A DNA stretch of 64,000 nt from Mixophyes australis (GCA_036250195.1 JAVHZZ010000002.1:365636124-365700123), one strand, 5' to 3'. Shown: positions 1-12,062, counted from the stretch's first letter. Notes: a model not told the origin generated them from the sequence alone. A program made the numbers and translations.

Positions 1-13
1 CAAATTTGCTATA

Positions 14-253
14 TGTCAGCAGTATCTTACCAAATAATTTTTAGCACTCCACAGTGCTTTTGGGGTGTCCCCCATAATGGTGCATACATTTTTCTGGCTG
101 TCAAAATTACTATCTGTCAGCAGTATCTACCAAATAATTTTTAGCACTCCCCAGTGCTTTTGGGGTGACCCCATAATTGTGCATAAATATTTCTGGCTGT
201 CAGAATTACTATCTGTCAGCAGTATCTTACCAAATAATTTTTAGCACTCCACA
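14..253. repeat. Subterminal tandem repeat of the hAT element, period about 100 bp
   Basis: The words TGTCAGCAGTATC and AATAATTTTTAGCACTCC recur with starts at 14, 115 and 214, giving spacings of 101 and 99 bp and 2.4 copies in view. The third copy breaks off into the transposase leader at about 253. hAT transposases are known to bind short repeated motifs inside the ends, so this may be the left subterminal binding array. More copies may lie to the left. Confidence 0.8.
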
Positions 254-262
254 CCAATCCCT

Positions 263-2781
263 GTGGAGAGTCCATCCAACAGTGGGATGTCTAATCGTGA
301 GCATTCTGCTGATGTGTGCCTTAATAGCCCGAGTGTAGCCGGTGATACACAAATTGAGGATGTCACTTTGGAATTAGAAAAGGATGAGGGGGAGATATGT
401 GTAGGTGACGAGGGCGCTAATGAGGATGTTGATGAGGATGAGGTTGTTTGTGTAAGTCCTGCACCAGTGGCAGCAGTTCTGGCACGTGACAAGAAAAAGG
501 CCATTGTCATGCCTGGGCATAAAACCAAAAAATCCACTTCTTATGTGTGGAATTATTTCTACCCAAATCCAGACAACAATTGTACAGCCATTTGTAGTGT
601 ATGTCAAGCCACAGTCAGTCGAGGGAGGGACCTTAACCATCTTGGAACCTCGTCTATGTTACGCCATTTAACGAGAGTTCATGGCAAAGTGTTGGGAAAA
701 GCTGAAAGTTCTTCCCAAAAAATTACAAGCACTCCATCATCAGCTAAGACCCTCTGCTCACCGACATCTCGACGGCTACAAAATACACCCACCACACCAT
801 CCTCATCAATATCCTCAGTAGCGCTCGGATTTAGCCCTGCATCCCACTTATTAAGGTTGGATGACTCCTGCACTATTATTGATTCCACTGAAGAAAGCGT
901 TAGTCCCACTGCTGCTGTTGCTGTTGGGGGTGAATCGTCAGCCAAGAGGCAGGTCAAGAAAATGAGCAGTCCTACATTTCAACAATTAACTGTAAAACAA
1001 TCATTTGCTAGGGGAAGCAAATATGACAGCAGTCACCCAGTCTCCAAGCGAATCACAGACGCCATGGCTGCAATGTTAGTGTTCGATCTGCGTCTAATCT
1101 CCACAATAAACGCAGCTGGTTTTTCACAGTTAATTGAGGTTTTGTGTCCGCGTTACAGAATTCCATTGCGACACCATTTCTCCCGTAAAGCAATTCCACA
1201 ACTATACCAAAAAGTGTGTAAAAATGTAAAGATTGCGCTGAAAAATGCCATTCTGCCCACTGTCCACTTAACCACAGGTATGTGGACAAGTGGAAGTGGC
1301 CAAACCAAAGACTATATGACTGTGACAGCCCACTGGGTTGGTCATTCACCTTCACCAGCAGGAAAAACAGCAGCATGTACACCACTACGTAACATTTGTC
1401 ACAGGCAGGCCACTCTTTGTATCACTGGCTTCACTAACAGGCATACAGCTGACAATTTGTTCAGCAAACTGAGAGATGTGATTGATACATGGCTTATACC
1501 ACTTGGACTCTCCCCAGGGTATGTCATTTCTGATAATGCCAACAATATAGTGCAAGCATTACAGCTGGGTGATTTCCAACACATTCCCTGTTTTGCTCAC
1601 ACCATCAACTTGGTGGTGCAGAGCTTCCTACGAAATAACCGTGAGGTGCAGGAGATGCTTTCGGTGGCCTGTATAATGTCAGGCCATTTCAGGCATTCAG
1701 CCACAGCATGTAGGAGATTACAGCAGCTCCAAGAGCAGTTTAACTTGCCCTGCCACCAACTTAAGCAAGAGGTGGTAACTAGGTGGATTTCCACCCTGTA
1801 CATGCTTCAGAGGATGGAGGTAAAGCGCAAACTCATCCAAGCATATTGCACAAGCCATGACATTGGGAAAGGAGGGGGATGTATTTCACTCTTGCACAGT
1901 TGGGAATCCTTTCAGTGCTGTGCAAGGTTCTGAAACCATTTGAAGTTGTAACGTGTGAGGTCGGTGCAGACTCTGCCAGTCTGAGCTAAGTCATTCCTTT
2001 AATTAGACTATTGGAAAAGCAACTTGAGAAAATGAAGAAGGAGCTGAAAGCAAGCAATTCAGCAAAGTATGTTGGCCTTGTCGATCAAGTACTTCATTCG
2101 CTTCACAATGATCCTCGAGTTATTAAGATCTTGAACTCGAAACAGTTCGTTTTGGCCACTGTGCTTGATCCAAGGTTTAAGACCTACATTGAGTCTTTAC
2201 TTGTAAATGAGCGAGATGTGAACTTTTGCAAGGAGCTATTACTCAGCAAGTTGGCCGCTGAACTGGGCCTCGGCTTGACGACATGTCCTCCTTCACTTTC
2301 TCAAGCTGCTGCTGCTCGTAAAAAATTAAATTTCCCAAAAAGAAGCAGGGAAGACGCAGGGGGCAGACCAGAACAATTTAATATCTGGGCTGGTTTGAAG
2401 GATTTTTCAAAAAAATCTGTCACTTTGCCCATAACTCCATCCAATACGAGTATAAACATGCAAAGGATGGTGGAGGATTACTTTCAAGAGGTAGTTGATC
2501 TGGAAATGTCAGACAGTCCCTTTCCTTACTGGGAAGAAAAGCAGGCCATGTACAAACTTGCTTTGCAATACTTAAGCTGCCCACCCTCCAGTGTGTACTC
2601 TGAACGAGTGTTCAGCACAGCAGGGAACTTAGTCAGTGATCGCCGTAGAAGGTTACTTCCCAAAAATGTGGAGAAAATGATGTTTATAAAAATTAACTAC
2701 ATCTTCCACGAGGAAGGCCTTCACCATCCAAGACATCCAAGCACTGACTGTTCTCCAAGCGGCGATGAATTGATAGTCTGA
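263..2781 (+). pseudogene. hAT-superfamily transposase with N-terminal BED zinc finger, inactivated
   Basis: The product would cut and paste the element. The first frame runs from 263 to 1933 (556 residues). A BED finger at about residues 88-142 has Cys111, Cys114, His135 and His140. The RNase-H-like core follows, with SDNANNIV and CFAHTINLVVQSF blocks. The frame is lost near 1885-1900. The correct continuation, with an additional in-frame stop at 1987-1989, resumes as the open frame 2011-2781. That part carries the hAT C-terminal dimerisation block, including SSVYSERVFSTAGN with the catalytic Glu. The first catalytic Asp, expected in a TTDxWTS motif, is Gly (codon 1277-1279, residue 339), a one-base change. 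Frameshift, stop and lost Asp together make this a dead copy. Assignment to the superfamily is firm; the subfamily (Ac-like/ZBED-like) is inferred. Confidence 0.9.
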
Positions 2782-3623
2782 TGATGACGTACACACTGAT
2801 GAGGGTGAGGATGAAGCTGAAGATGATGACGATAACATGTTTTTAAAACTTTCTATGTAAGTGTAGGGTGCAATCTACCCCCAAAGAGAAAAGGGACTTG
2901 GGGCATTTCCATATCACGTACCGTCTTGAAAGGCTGCTGTTTGGGCAATTTCTCCTTAAGGGTAGGGTGTCATAGACAGAGTGACCCCAAACTGGCTTTG
3001 TCCATTTCGATTAATATTGTACAGTCTATAACGGCTGAATTTTTGGGTATTTTTAACAAGTGGAGGGGGGCCTATAGAGACAGAAAGCAAACTGCTTTTT
3101 TCCATTTCTTTACATATTTAACTATAAGTGTAGGGTGTAATATACATCCAAAGACGATGGCTGCATTGCCAATATGCATTGATGAAGAGAAAGACAATCT
3201 GTTTTGTGTGTAGAATAAATGAAGGCCTACCTACCAGGAATTAAACAGTTTTTTTGATAATTTATTAGCTTTACAATTAGATTACTTATCTATGAAACAG
3301 GTGGAGCACTAAATTGGGTTATTTTAGGCCAAAAACATTGATTTTCCAACAAAATAGCAAAACAAAACCAAACAAAACCAAAACACGCAATGGCGGTTTT
3401 GCAAAACCAAAACACGACGGTAATCCAGATCCAAAACCGAATACAAAACCAAAACACGGGGGTCAGTGACCATCTCTAGTTCTTATCAATTGAAACATAA
3501 TGTTACACCTAATTATGGGAAGACAAATCATTCAAAAAAGCCACTTGAAAACTTTATAAAAGTGCTTTATTAGTAGAGTTCAAAATCCAAATTGATTGCC
3601 CAGTTTTTAAATCTGCAAACAAT

Positions 3624-3625
<2 letters not shown>

Positions 3626-3679
<54 letters not shown>
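3626..3679. repeat. (TA)n microsatellite
   Basis: About 27 uninterrupted TA units. Open frames reading IYIYIY across it on both strands are artefacts. The flanks (3480-3625 and 3680-3910) are AT-rich and show nothing else. Confidence 0.95.
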
Positions 3680-3681
<2 letters not shown>

Positions 3682-3910
3682 CCTGTGATTAAAGTCTTCT
3701 GGAAAACGACCTTTCTGTATATTTTGCAGCAAATCTGGGGATTGCTACAGAAATTAGTATCCTTACAACTTATTCTAAATAATAGTTGCAAAGCCAGCTA
3801 ACCGACTAATAAACGAAATATTAATATATTAATTTTATTGTGAACAAGTGCCAAATTTCTTAAAAGTCAGATTTTTATAATAAATACTCTATTTATAGCA
3901 AACAATAAAA

Positions 3911-4124
3911 GGGAGATAGGATAGTGGTAGCACTTTTGCCTCATCAGTTTGTGTTGGGTTTCCTCCAGGGACTCCTGTTTTCTCCCACACTCAAGAAACA
4001 TACTGGGAGGTTGATTGGCTTCTGTCAAAATTGTGTGTATTTGTGTAGGGAGTTTGATGAGAATGACAATTTTTCACTATGGAAAGCAACACATAATTGG
4101 TGGTGCTACATAAATAAGCAATAA
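3911..4124 (+). mobile_element. Degenerate V-SINE-like copy with internal deletion
   Basis: It starts with a tRNA-like head (GTGGTAGCACTTTTGCCTC), jumps to the conserved central core (GGGTTTCCTCCAGGGACTCC, then TCTCCCACACTC and AACATACTGG), and ends with a decayed tail (GGTGCTACATAAATAA) matching the GGCGCTATATAAATAA end of better copies. The part between the B-box region and the core is deleted. One of the oldest SINE copies here. Confidence 0.7.
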
Positions 4125-4940
4125 TAATATTATATAAAAATACCTACAAAGTTGATGATCAAGTTTAAACTATGTCCATGACAAAAAAGCATTGTGCACG
4201 TTTTTGCAGCATCTGTAAATATGCAAAACATTATTAATTATGAGAATTATTAGTCGCATATTATGTCAGCTTGGAGGATATAAATGCAGCAACTATCCTT
4301 AAACTTGCAGATGTATCACTGGAAATGTTTTTCTAAACAGACTCTACAGTACAATGTATTTAATCTATATGCAAGATGTAATTCTTAATTAATGTTTATT
4401 ATGAAAATTAAAATTGCCCCCACAAAATAAATGATAATAGTGTTCAGTGAACATGTCAAGTCAGAGTTTGTACTCCATCATGGTTCACCTAGACTGCCCC
4501 ATAGGTAACATATTTACATCCACCTGCCAAGCAACAAAGTGTACCTATAAATTATTTTGAAATGATGACATCTCCTTTCTAGGATAGAAGACTGGATAAA
4601 AGATTTCCAGACTGCTTGAGGAAGCATGCAAGTGACAGCGCTGTGGTGGTCTGTAATCTCTTGATTTGCCCCAGTGGTTATACACACTGTGACATGGCAG
4701 TCAGCAGGAAGAATAAGACAGGAGGAATACCATTTTGTCCAGTGGTGCAGTAAATAGACTAGGCTACAAATGTAGTATGTGTCTGTGTGTGATACAGCTC
4801 TGTCACTGGTATTTATAAAAGGAGAAGCTATACTTCTGTTAATAAATTCAAATTCATTTATAAATGAATACTATACTAATGTTTTATTCTTGCAATAATA
4901 AATATGCAATGATGAGTGTAAAATATTTAGGATATTTATA
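4125..4940. other. AT-rich sequence without recognised features
   Basis: No reading frame, repeat end or structured motif stands out in this stretch. Confidence 0.5.
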
Positions 4941-5240
4941 AACCATGGCCTTATCTGTGAGGAGTTTGTATGTTCTCCCCGTGTTTGCGTGGGTTTCCAC
5001 CGGGTGCTCCGGTTTCCTCCCACACTCCAAAAACATACTGGCAGGTTAATTGGCTGCTAACAAATTGACCCTAGTCTGTTTGTCTGTCTGTGTCTGCCCG
5101 CCTGTGTGTGTGTGCATATGTTAGGGAATTTAGACTGTAAGCCCCAATGGGGCAGGGACTGATGTGAGTGAGTTCTCTGTACAGCTCTGCGGAATTAGTG
5201 GCGCTATATAAATAAATGGTGATGATGATGATGATGATGA
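4941..5240 (+). mobile_element. V-SINE-like element, 5' truncated
   Basis: The copy begins in the central domain at CCATGGCCTTATCTGTG. It contains GTTCTCCCCGTGTTTGCGTG, a GGTGCTCCGGTTTCCTCCCA core, TTAATTGGCTGCTAAC, a TGTCTGTCTG-rich spacer, AGACTGTAAGCCCCAATGGG, and the 3' end GCGCTATATAAATAAATGG followed by (TGA)n. The tRNA-derived head is missing. The 3' end is the same as that of the L2 copies at 37.2 and 51.2 kb. Confidence 0.88.
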
Positions 5241-5372
5241 ACTGTATAGTGTTGATGTCTCCTGTTTCATGCAACCTCCTTCACATGTTCATTTACATTA
5301 CTATGTTACTAACATAAAATAACCACATGGACACAAAATTTGACAAAAGGTCACAGTTTTCTTAAAAACATA
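5241..5372 (+). repeat. Unclassified dispersed repeat, related to 50967-51101
   Basis: Shared words in the same order are CATAGTGTT/TATAGTGTT, AACCTCCTTC-CATGTTCA, a TAAACCACA/TAACCACATGG variant, GGACAC and CAAAAGGTC-CAGTTTT. By eye identity is roughly three quarters over about 130 bp. The other copy sits just inside a hAT-like terminus at 50596, so this is probably an internal piece of a non-autonomous hAT. Confidence 0.55.
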
Positions 5373-8300
5373 AGTATCTATATATGGTGGTGGTGGTGAT
5401 ATAATCCTGTATGATTGGCCTGGTACTAAATCAGACGCGCAGTAACTACACTCCTTCTGGACTCGACAATGACCTGCTCACATAGAGCAGGTCAAGGGAT
5501 CCTCCACACAAAATGATCAAGAGTAAGGTTGCTTCCAAAGGGGCAGTGACCTGGCTAATCAGCAGTAGCACTGTACTAATTAGCTGCTGACTGCAATGCT
5601 CTCCTACCCACTGTGCCTCCTCTGTAATAGGAAAAAAAACAAATACAGCACATTATTACAAGACAATCCCGAAAGCTGCCAGGTGAGAGGAAGGTATCCG
5701 AAACAGGAAACAAGAAACCCAGCATCCACTGGGGGAAAATATATAGGGAAGCCTGTGGCCCTCCCTGTGGATCGTATTGGCTGGTTATGAAAGAGACTTA
5801 ACCCCGAATGGGTAAGTGCATGACACTTACATATACACATGATTTCAAGTGTATTTGGCTTATGGCCTCTCTTGCCATAGTGTACACTTTAAGATTATTG
5901 ATTACAGTGCGGAATATAAACAGTAATATTGAGTACCAAGTCTAATCTCCAAGCTTTCTGCCAGAATGGAAAAGGATTTTTAAAGTGTTTGTAGAACTGT
6001 GTTTCCATGCTTCCTGCCTGTCTAGGACACATTAAATGGGACATTTTTGATAGTACATTATAATGATTCCTATAGCACATCACAGAGCATTAGACATTTT
6101 AATTGTGAAACCAAACCCCTTTTCGGTCACGGAAATCAGAGTTGTCCCGCCATAAACAGGACTGTAAGTGGGAATAAATGCCCTAGACGTGTAAAAAGAG
6201 AAACTATGTATTAATTCAAGCTAAATAAAGTTAAATCTAATTAAAGTGTTCTAGGTGAACTGATAGGCTGCACTTTATGCGGGCTTTAGGTACATATTAG
6301 CTTAGCTTCAGCCTAAATATTTTAGAGGTGCCAAGTTTGCTAAATACAGTTCAGAAAATGTAAATGTAAAATGCAACTGTTTGACAAGCAACTTTTTAGA
6401 AATAAGGTGTTACCCACAGCTGACAATCAGATTCTGTAATTTTTCTGAAACAGTGTAGAATTATAAAAATAATATGTGACTGGCAGCTATGGGCAACACC
6501 ACCATTTCTACAGAGCTATCTGTACAACAGTTTTCAGAAATGTTTCATAGTATGTTCCTTTTGACCATAACTTGGCTCAGAGAAATGAAAGTGTTATGCA
6601 ATCTCCGCACACCACTCTTTTTCTTACTTATACTTAGTGGACCTTGAACATTGTGTTTAATAAAATCTGCACTATCCCTTCCCTATTCCAAGCTTGCTGC
6701 TTTTTTTTCTTCCCCCTTACCCGCCCTTCCCAATGCACACATCCGCCGCTCATTTCTACTCTCGATCACCTAGCACTTTACCAGACACGCTCTTTCTCTG
6801 ACTAGGACATTTATTGATTGTTACTTTTTCAGTGTAATAGCATATTACTATCAAAAGAGTAGTGAGCACTACTTCTGTCAAATTAAAGAGTACTGAGCTT
6901 ACACAAGAATGAACTGCCCAAAGAAGGGGAGGAATTCAGGCTCAATCCATTAGAACAACACTGTACTGTACAACACATGCTGAAAATCCACTGAAAAAAA
7001 AGCTTTTTTGTTAATAGAACAAAGAGATATAATTAATCCCACTCTCTGATATGCTCATCTGTTGGAGTATTCTGTGGAATGGTGAAGAGTGGGTTAAATG
7101 GGTGTACAGCAGGCTGAATTTTTTACTGCTTCAAAAGAAGCAGAAGTGTAGATGATAAATTAATGTAAAATATTATATATGATGGTAATGTAACATATAG
7201 TATATCACTGGGAATGTGTGTTTCTAGGGAGGAAGGATAGCTATGTGACCTGTAATGGCTATTAATTCAGAGCGAGGTCACGAAACTTTTAACACAATTT
7301 TACTAACAATCGATACCCTTTTTATAATTTTCTCCATCAATAGTTTTTATTTAAAAATTTGCAGACATATTTGGGGATTAGAAAAAAGGTGAGAAGAAGA
7401 GATGCAGCGACATAAATTTGAGAGGGGTACAAGGAGGTGAGTGTACACATATTGAATATATTTCCAACATATCAGAGATACAACAAAACTTAAACATCAT
7501 TATAACAATTTAAGTATATCAAGGTAGCCAACTATGATGTTGCTTAGGTGTGAGGGCTCTCATTTAGGCTAATTGGTGGGAGAGCTACATTTGTGTTAAT
7601 TTGTAGAATAGAGGAACCTTCCACATCTGTGACGTACGCATGCCATTTGAACCACTGGATAATTGGAGAAGATGTAGAGGAGGAATAAGTAATACCTAAA
7701 GTAATTTAAAATTTTGAATATTGAATTTTGAACCCACTTGCCTGCTAGTTTGGGGTCTGATATAACCATTCAGAGAGATTTGAGAACAAACTGATTCACA
7801 AGGTGGTATAGAAGCAGAATCGAAAAGAGTTACCTGATATTTGATAATAAATAGCTGGAATGTTTTTTTGTTAGCAACAAGAAGCTTGTGACACAACTTC
7901 ACCAGTGTATATACAGTAAATAAAAAACAAATGAGATGCACGGCAATATGGTTGTACAAATAAACATATGGGAAACAGTAACCCCTGTGGTATAGTCTTT
8001 TTCTCTATGGCCCAAATGTAATTTTTTATACAATGTCCAGATACCCAAAGTACCTGTGTATCTAGAAAGTATAAATATAAACCTGGCCAGGTGTTTTCCT
8101 TAAGTAACATTTTAATATACAGTATTTAGTGGGTAAGTGCGTGTGTAGTGTAATTAGATTAGATTGCTTCAGTAACTAGAAACATTTGCTGTTACAGTCT
8201 GACATGATGGCAGCTGTGGTTGTTGTTGCTGACAGGTGTCCCACAACAAATACTTGGATAAGAATAAGTTTGATGATACTAGGCAACCATGCTTCCTCTG

Positions 8301-9595
8301 ATTTATCTGCATTGGGCTTTACAGAAACTGTAGTCAGTGCTGTTTTTATTCTGTGTTTTTTTGTGATTATTCGTAGTTAAGTCTGTCCTCTATTTCCTTT
8401 CTATTTTAAAAAAAATTGTAACTAAATACATTCACCCAGGCACTTATGCCAACTACCTGAATTAGGGGGTCAAAGTTACAAAGTTGTCAGCACAACTTAA
8501 AGTGGATCAGCATCCCAACATAACATTAAAGAACTTATTTATTTTTAACTGTTTTTGCCAGAAAAAGGCTTATGTTTCGTTACACCAAATCATTAAATGG
8601 TGAAGACACCATGGATTTCTATTTTGATATTCCCATTTTTGTGGATTATCGCAGTCACCATAGACCTCTAACACTATTAATTTATCAAGTGGTTTTTAGT
8701 TCTTGAAAGTTAATGCCATCTCTGGACGGAGTAAACCATTAAATAGTATACCTTTCAAGAGACCTGTGTTTGTTCAGCGCTGCTGTGGTACTGACATTTC
8801 CAGCCAAATACCCTACCATGTCTGTGCTCAGCAGTCATAATGTTAATACCCCTCTTGGTTCCTCAGCACTTAGAACTCTCCAGCATTTTTGATGACCTCC
8901 TCCCCCCACCAAAGAAGCACACCCTGCCAGGGAGAAAAAGGTACAGACAGCGAACTGTAGATTCCTGTAGATTTCTGTATCCTGAATGGGAAAGTGTCAG
9001 ATTTTTATAAATCAGGTCGATTGAATAGATTTAACGAATGCCATATTAGGTTCAAACACTGAATGGTCACCTGCTGGAAGTTTGTTTTAGATAGACCGTG
9101 TGAATCCCCACACCAATATCAGATATAAAGCAGGGTCCCTGGGTGCCCAATTTGTACCAAATTAACAGTTACAAGCCACTGACTTTAGGCTTCAGTGCAT
9201 GGTCCAAACAAGTTAATCGGTTTGACCAACTCAGGTTATTAAATCAAACTGTGATTCATCTACTTCTCTTAGCAGCACTCGTTTTAGCTCCTGCCTCTCC
9301 ATCTGTTACATTACGTTCACTAATTTTTGTCTCTTGCTATCCCAGTTTGCTTGTTCTTTTCACATGCAATGCATCACACAGCCTTTCAGATGAAACTTAC
9401 ACTCTCTAGTAGCAACATTTTATAGCCCACTCTCTGAAGCATTCAGTAAAGAACCCATTATACTGTACACAGAGAAAATTAGCACCCCTGTGTCTCCCAC
9501 CCACTCTAATAAGGCAGAGACAGATTTTGTTGCAGCGATACTGCTGTGATAACTGTGGTCCACAAGGAGCATTCAAAACTTCTATGAGATCTCAC
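5373..9595. other. Long gene-free stretch
   Basis: No convincing coding sequence. The only structured feature I can place is the small MITE at 6406-6500. Short open frames here (for example 7696-7959 and 7871-8110 on the minus strand, 8186-8380 and 9143-9409 on the plus strand) show no family motif and read as chance frames. Confidence 0.5.
6406..6500. mobile_element. Short MITE with about 24-bp inverted repeats
   Basis: GGTGTTACCCACAGCTGACA on the left pairs with the reverse complement of TGGCAGCTATGGGCAACACC on the right, with a few mismatches. The interior word CAATCAGATTCT also occurs in the MITEs at 40431-40813, pointing to a common family. Confidence 0.55.
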
Positions 9596-9599
9596 TGTT

Positions 9600-9910
9600 G
9601 AAAGATACTTTCAGTAGAGGGGTATAAAATAATTTCAGGCATTACATGCACCATGGAACACTGTGTAGACTATCCACAATATGTGGAGAAAATGTTTCAC
9701 AGCAGGGATATTGCCAAGATCTGGATGTCCCTCGAAATTGATGTCACGTCAAGGAAAATTTTTATCAGGGAGGCTATCAAGAGGACTGTGGCAAAATTAA
9801 AGAAAGTGCAGGGATTTCTGTTGGGAACTGGTCACTCCATGCATGTGAGAACAGTCTCCCGTATTCTCCACATGTCCGCATACAAGCTAGCTCTGATTTT
9901 TATCTTTTGG
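9600..9910 (+). pseudogene. Tc1-like transposase, N-terminal fragment
   Basis: Tc1 transposases carry two helix-turn-helix motifs before a DDE domain. The open frame from 9653 to 9976 contains the DNA-binding part: a GYKxIS-like segment just upstream, VPWNTV degraded to APWNTV-like sequence at the start, a RTGRPS-like segment degraded to KIWMSL, then REAIKRTVAKLKKVQGFL and VRTVSRILHMS. The last two match the second helix-turn-helix of frog Tc1 elements (consensus ...TLKELQ...TVSRxLHxxGL). Sequence past 9910 no longer fits, and the catalytic domain is absent. No inverted repeats were found around it. Confidence 0.75.
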
Positions 9911-10540
9911 ACAGACACCGACATAATTAAAATGTCTTATAAACTACTGCTTGGGATAACCTCATTTGTGGCTTAAATGTGAACAAGGACATTAGGACTG
10001 TTTAATTACATCACTTTTGTGTGTCTGTGTCTAAAAATGTGTATTTTCTGCTAAAGTGCAATATAAAGGCACAAAGTTGGTTCTATTATAATTATAGGAT
10101 GACAATTGAAGACCTTCAGCTCTGAGATGATGCAATATTGAATTCTTTTTATGACTTTAAGGCACTCACTTACAGCATCAGAGAGACTACACTCCTTCTG
10201 ACCTCAAGGGACACATTCACTGAAATGCTGACGAGGACCTCAACAGAAAGGACCCTAAGAGAGACATAGAATGAATGGGGAAGAATCCTGCGGCCAAACA
10301 TAATCCTCTTGTGCCATGCATTAACCACTGACTGCCCTGCTTTCCCACCAACACTGTCATCCACGAAACGACCCAAGAAAATCCGCCAGAGAACTAAAGA
10401 TTTGGGCTATGAAAATATCCAGTCCAACATCTGTGTGATGCACTCCATCGGGTCTATAAGGTTGACGGTGACAAAATATAATCAAAGGGGGTTGTATGAT
10501 TGTGCCCCCCGAGTGCCTCATGAAATTAGTAAGAAATTGA
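9911..10540. other. No gene; possible 3' flank of the DIRS-like element
   Basis: Short open frames on both strands (10170-10376 minus, 10309-10548 plus) lack family motifs. The right part lies directly downstream of the SGNH ORF and may be its untranslated 3' region. Confidence 0.4.
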
Positions 10541-10903
10541 TTAATTAACTATGTCCATTACCATTCCAGTGTAGGCACTCCTCCAAGTTATCCTGGGGAT
10601 AATATTGGACAGGTAGATTTTAATCGTTGGCCAGCTGTCGGCTATTAACTGCAAATTTGCTACTAAGTTTAAAATGAGCCCAACTGATTTTCCCTTACCC
10701 AAATCATTATCCACTAAATGAATTACCAAGAAATCCAAAGCTTGTTCTTTGGCAATTATGTTAAACACTAGATACTTGAAACTGGGCCAGCACATCCCAC
10801 TCCTGCCAATCCACTTGATTTCCAGTGGGACGGAAAATAAAGACAAGTGCCATGTCAAGAAATGTCTGGCAGCCCAGAAGATGAACGAGTGGCCAATCAT
10901 CAA
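10541..10903 (-). CDS. SGNH-hydrolase-like ORF of a DIRS-type element
   Basis: An open frame of 120 residues has no internal stop, although the rest of the element is broken. It starts near block I: GHSFIFWAARHF, where the catalytic Ser follows GH as in element-borne SGNH proteins (GHSxIxWAA). IGRSGMCWPSF follows, then FLVIHLVDNDLG, which aligns with the block III GGND region, and finally YLSNIIPRITWRSA, which aligns with the usual SDIIPRxxW block. Two changes are likely harmful: the block III Gly-Gly is Val-Asp, and SD is SN. SGNH proteins hydrolyse esters, but the role of this domain in the retroelements is not known. The start Met is the first in frame, and an upstream spliced start is more likely. 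Confidence 0.72.
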   Translation of the reverse strand: MMIGHSFIFWAARHFLTWHLSLFSVPLEIKWIGRSGMCWPSFKYLVFNIIAKEQALDFLVIHLVDNDLGKGKSVGLILNLVANLQLIADSWPTIKIYLSNIIPRITWRSAYTGMVMDIVN

Positions 10904-11227
10904 ACTTGAAGTGGCTTCCTGAAACGATCTGTAATTCAGAAAAAGTCCTATGTGTCAGCTGTATGAACAGTCGCTAAATTCAAAACACTATGAACAAGCA
11001 CAACAACATGAACAAAATTGAGATGCAACTGTGTAAGCAAGCCAGGCCTAACCAAGAGTAAAGGTAGGGAGGGAAAGAGGAAACCCATATGAAGGTAAAA
11101 ATCACAAAAGTACTCAAGCAATAAGGCCCTTCATCTGAAGAAAAAATAGCTAAATCCCTTCACGCCCTCACGTAAAAAAGTGAAAAGCAAACAAGTCCTG
11201 GGTAACCAATGCTGGGAGCAAGGGTAC
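10904..11227 (-). other. Probable intron between recombinase and hydrolase exons
   Basis: No coding similarity is seen between the recombinase remnant and the hydrolase ORF. AG acceptor candidates lie just upstream of the hydrolase frame near 10925-10935 (minus strand). That the two parts are joined by splicing is inferred from element layout only. Confidence 0.35.
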
Positions 11228-11350
11228 TATAAATTAACGGGTCTAATGTGTTTCTTATAGGCGTTGGATTTCCATCTGTCCAATTTTGTGATACTCTCCA
11301 CGGATGACCCTGCTACTCTCACTAAAGTAGCCGCAGCAATTCTAAAGTAA
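11228..11350 (-). pseudogene. Tyrosine recombinase, C-terminal remnant
   Basis: The translation contains FRIAAATLVRVAG, then SITKLDRWKSNAYKKHIRP. The first corresponds to the HxFRIGAAT box around the second catalytic Arg, and the second to the GRWxSxAYxxYIR box with the nucleophilic Tyr in DIRS-type recombinases. The Tyr of the AYKK segment is kept, but the final YxxYIR Tyr is His. The N-terminal part, including the first catalytic Arg, is gone. Confidence 0.75.
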
Positions 11351-11399
11351 TTGGTGCTTTAATTAGCTGAATTCAGTCCTATAATTATAATTCATTGTT

Positions 11400-12062
11400 T
11401 AAAGATAAACCCAAATTAGTATTTGATAAGACGCATAGAGTCAAGACATACAACGATTGGATCTGCTGTAGGGATACTTTATCCGAATGCCTCACATACA
11501 AAATTAGCTCTCTCTGTTTCACCACCTTCTCCATGGAATGGGGGCAACAACCCGCTAGCGTGTCAAATTCGATACCCAGGAAGAACAAGCACGTAGCTGT
11601 GCCCTCTGTCTTATCATGCGCAATCGGAACGCAGAGCTCCTAGAATAGTGCTAGTGTATTGTATAGAACCTCACACATTTCTAGGATGGATATCATCCAG
11701 GTAGTGAGCTACTCTTGGGTGAGTGGTGCCTACTTCTATGCACCAGTGTAAAAAAGTACTGGAGTGTTCAAAGTAGGCGCACAGGATAGAGCCATTGTGC
11801 ATTTGAAAACCCATTAATCAGAAGTCAGAGTGCAATGGAAGGAAACAGAAGGCTGATTCTATGTCAACTATCACCTTTAAAGTCCCCTCTTCGAATTTTT
11901 CTAACTAAATTTAGGGTGATCTGAAGGGTGCTGAATCAATCAAAATTTACCTTGGGCCTTTTTGGGTACCATTCGAACAGGCAAAACAGTCAGCCCATCT
12001 AAAGGGGGGATGAGAATGGACCACACATATGGCCTAAATTTAATTCCCTCCATATTTTATCT
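11400..12062 (-). pseudogene. DIRS-like reverse transcriptase, broken
   Basis: The N-terminal landmark ELNLGHMCGPFSSPPL is encoded near 12060-12010, with a frame change after ELNL. It is followed by PVRMVPKKAQGKF, a DIESAFCFLPLH segment (the D of the RT A motif), a CAYFEHSSTFLHW segment, HYLDD (the catalytic Asp pair, near 11710-11695), and FLGIEFDTLAG within the open frame 11588-11385. This order matches DIRS-type RT and the start of its connection region. Several stops interrupt it, including one between the A motif and HYLDD. Confidence 0.8.

Larger units (their letters stand above)
1..3478 (+). mobile_element. Large hAT DNA transposon, 5' end outside the window
   Basis: The block holds a BED-finger hAT transposase flanked by subterminal repeats. 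The right end is clear: a run of AAAACCAAAACACG-like words leads to GTCAGTGACCATCTCTA at about 3462-3478, whose reverse complement TAGAGATGGTCACTGAC is a hAT-style terminal repeat. The right flank carries three diverged copies of a GTAGGGTG-containing subterminal repeat near 2862, 2963 and 3130. The left end is not seen, so the 8-bp target duplication cannot be tested. The element is too mutated to be active. Confidence 0.85.

Noticed and set aside
3570..3801. Small frames with IYIYIY runs (also at 16435, 17069, 39334 and 50454)
   Set aside because: (TA)n microsatellites read as protein.
7450..7960. Possible L1 3' region on the minus strand
   Set aside because: A weak resemblance (IIQWFKWHAYV) but no CWRC/HIWW motif; not enough to call.
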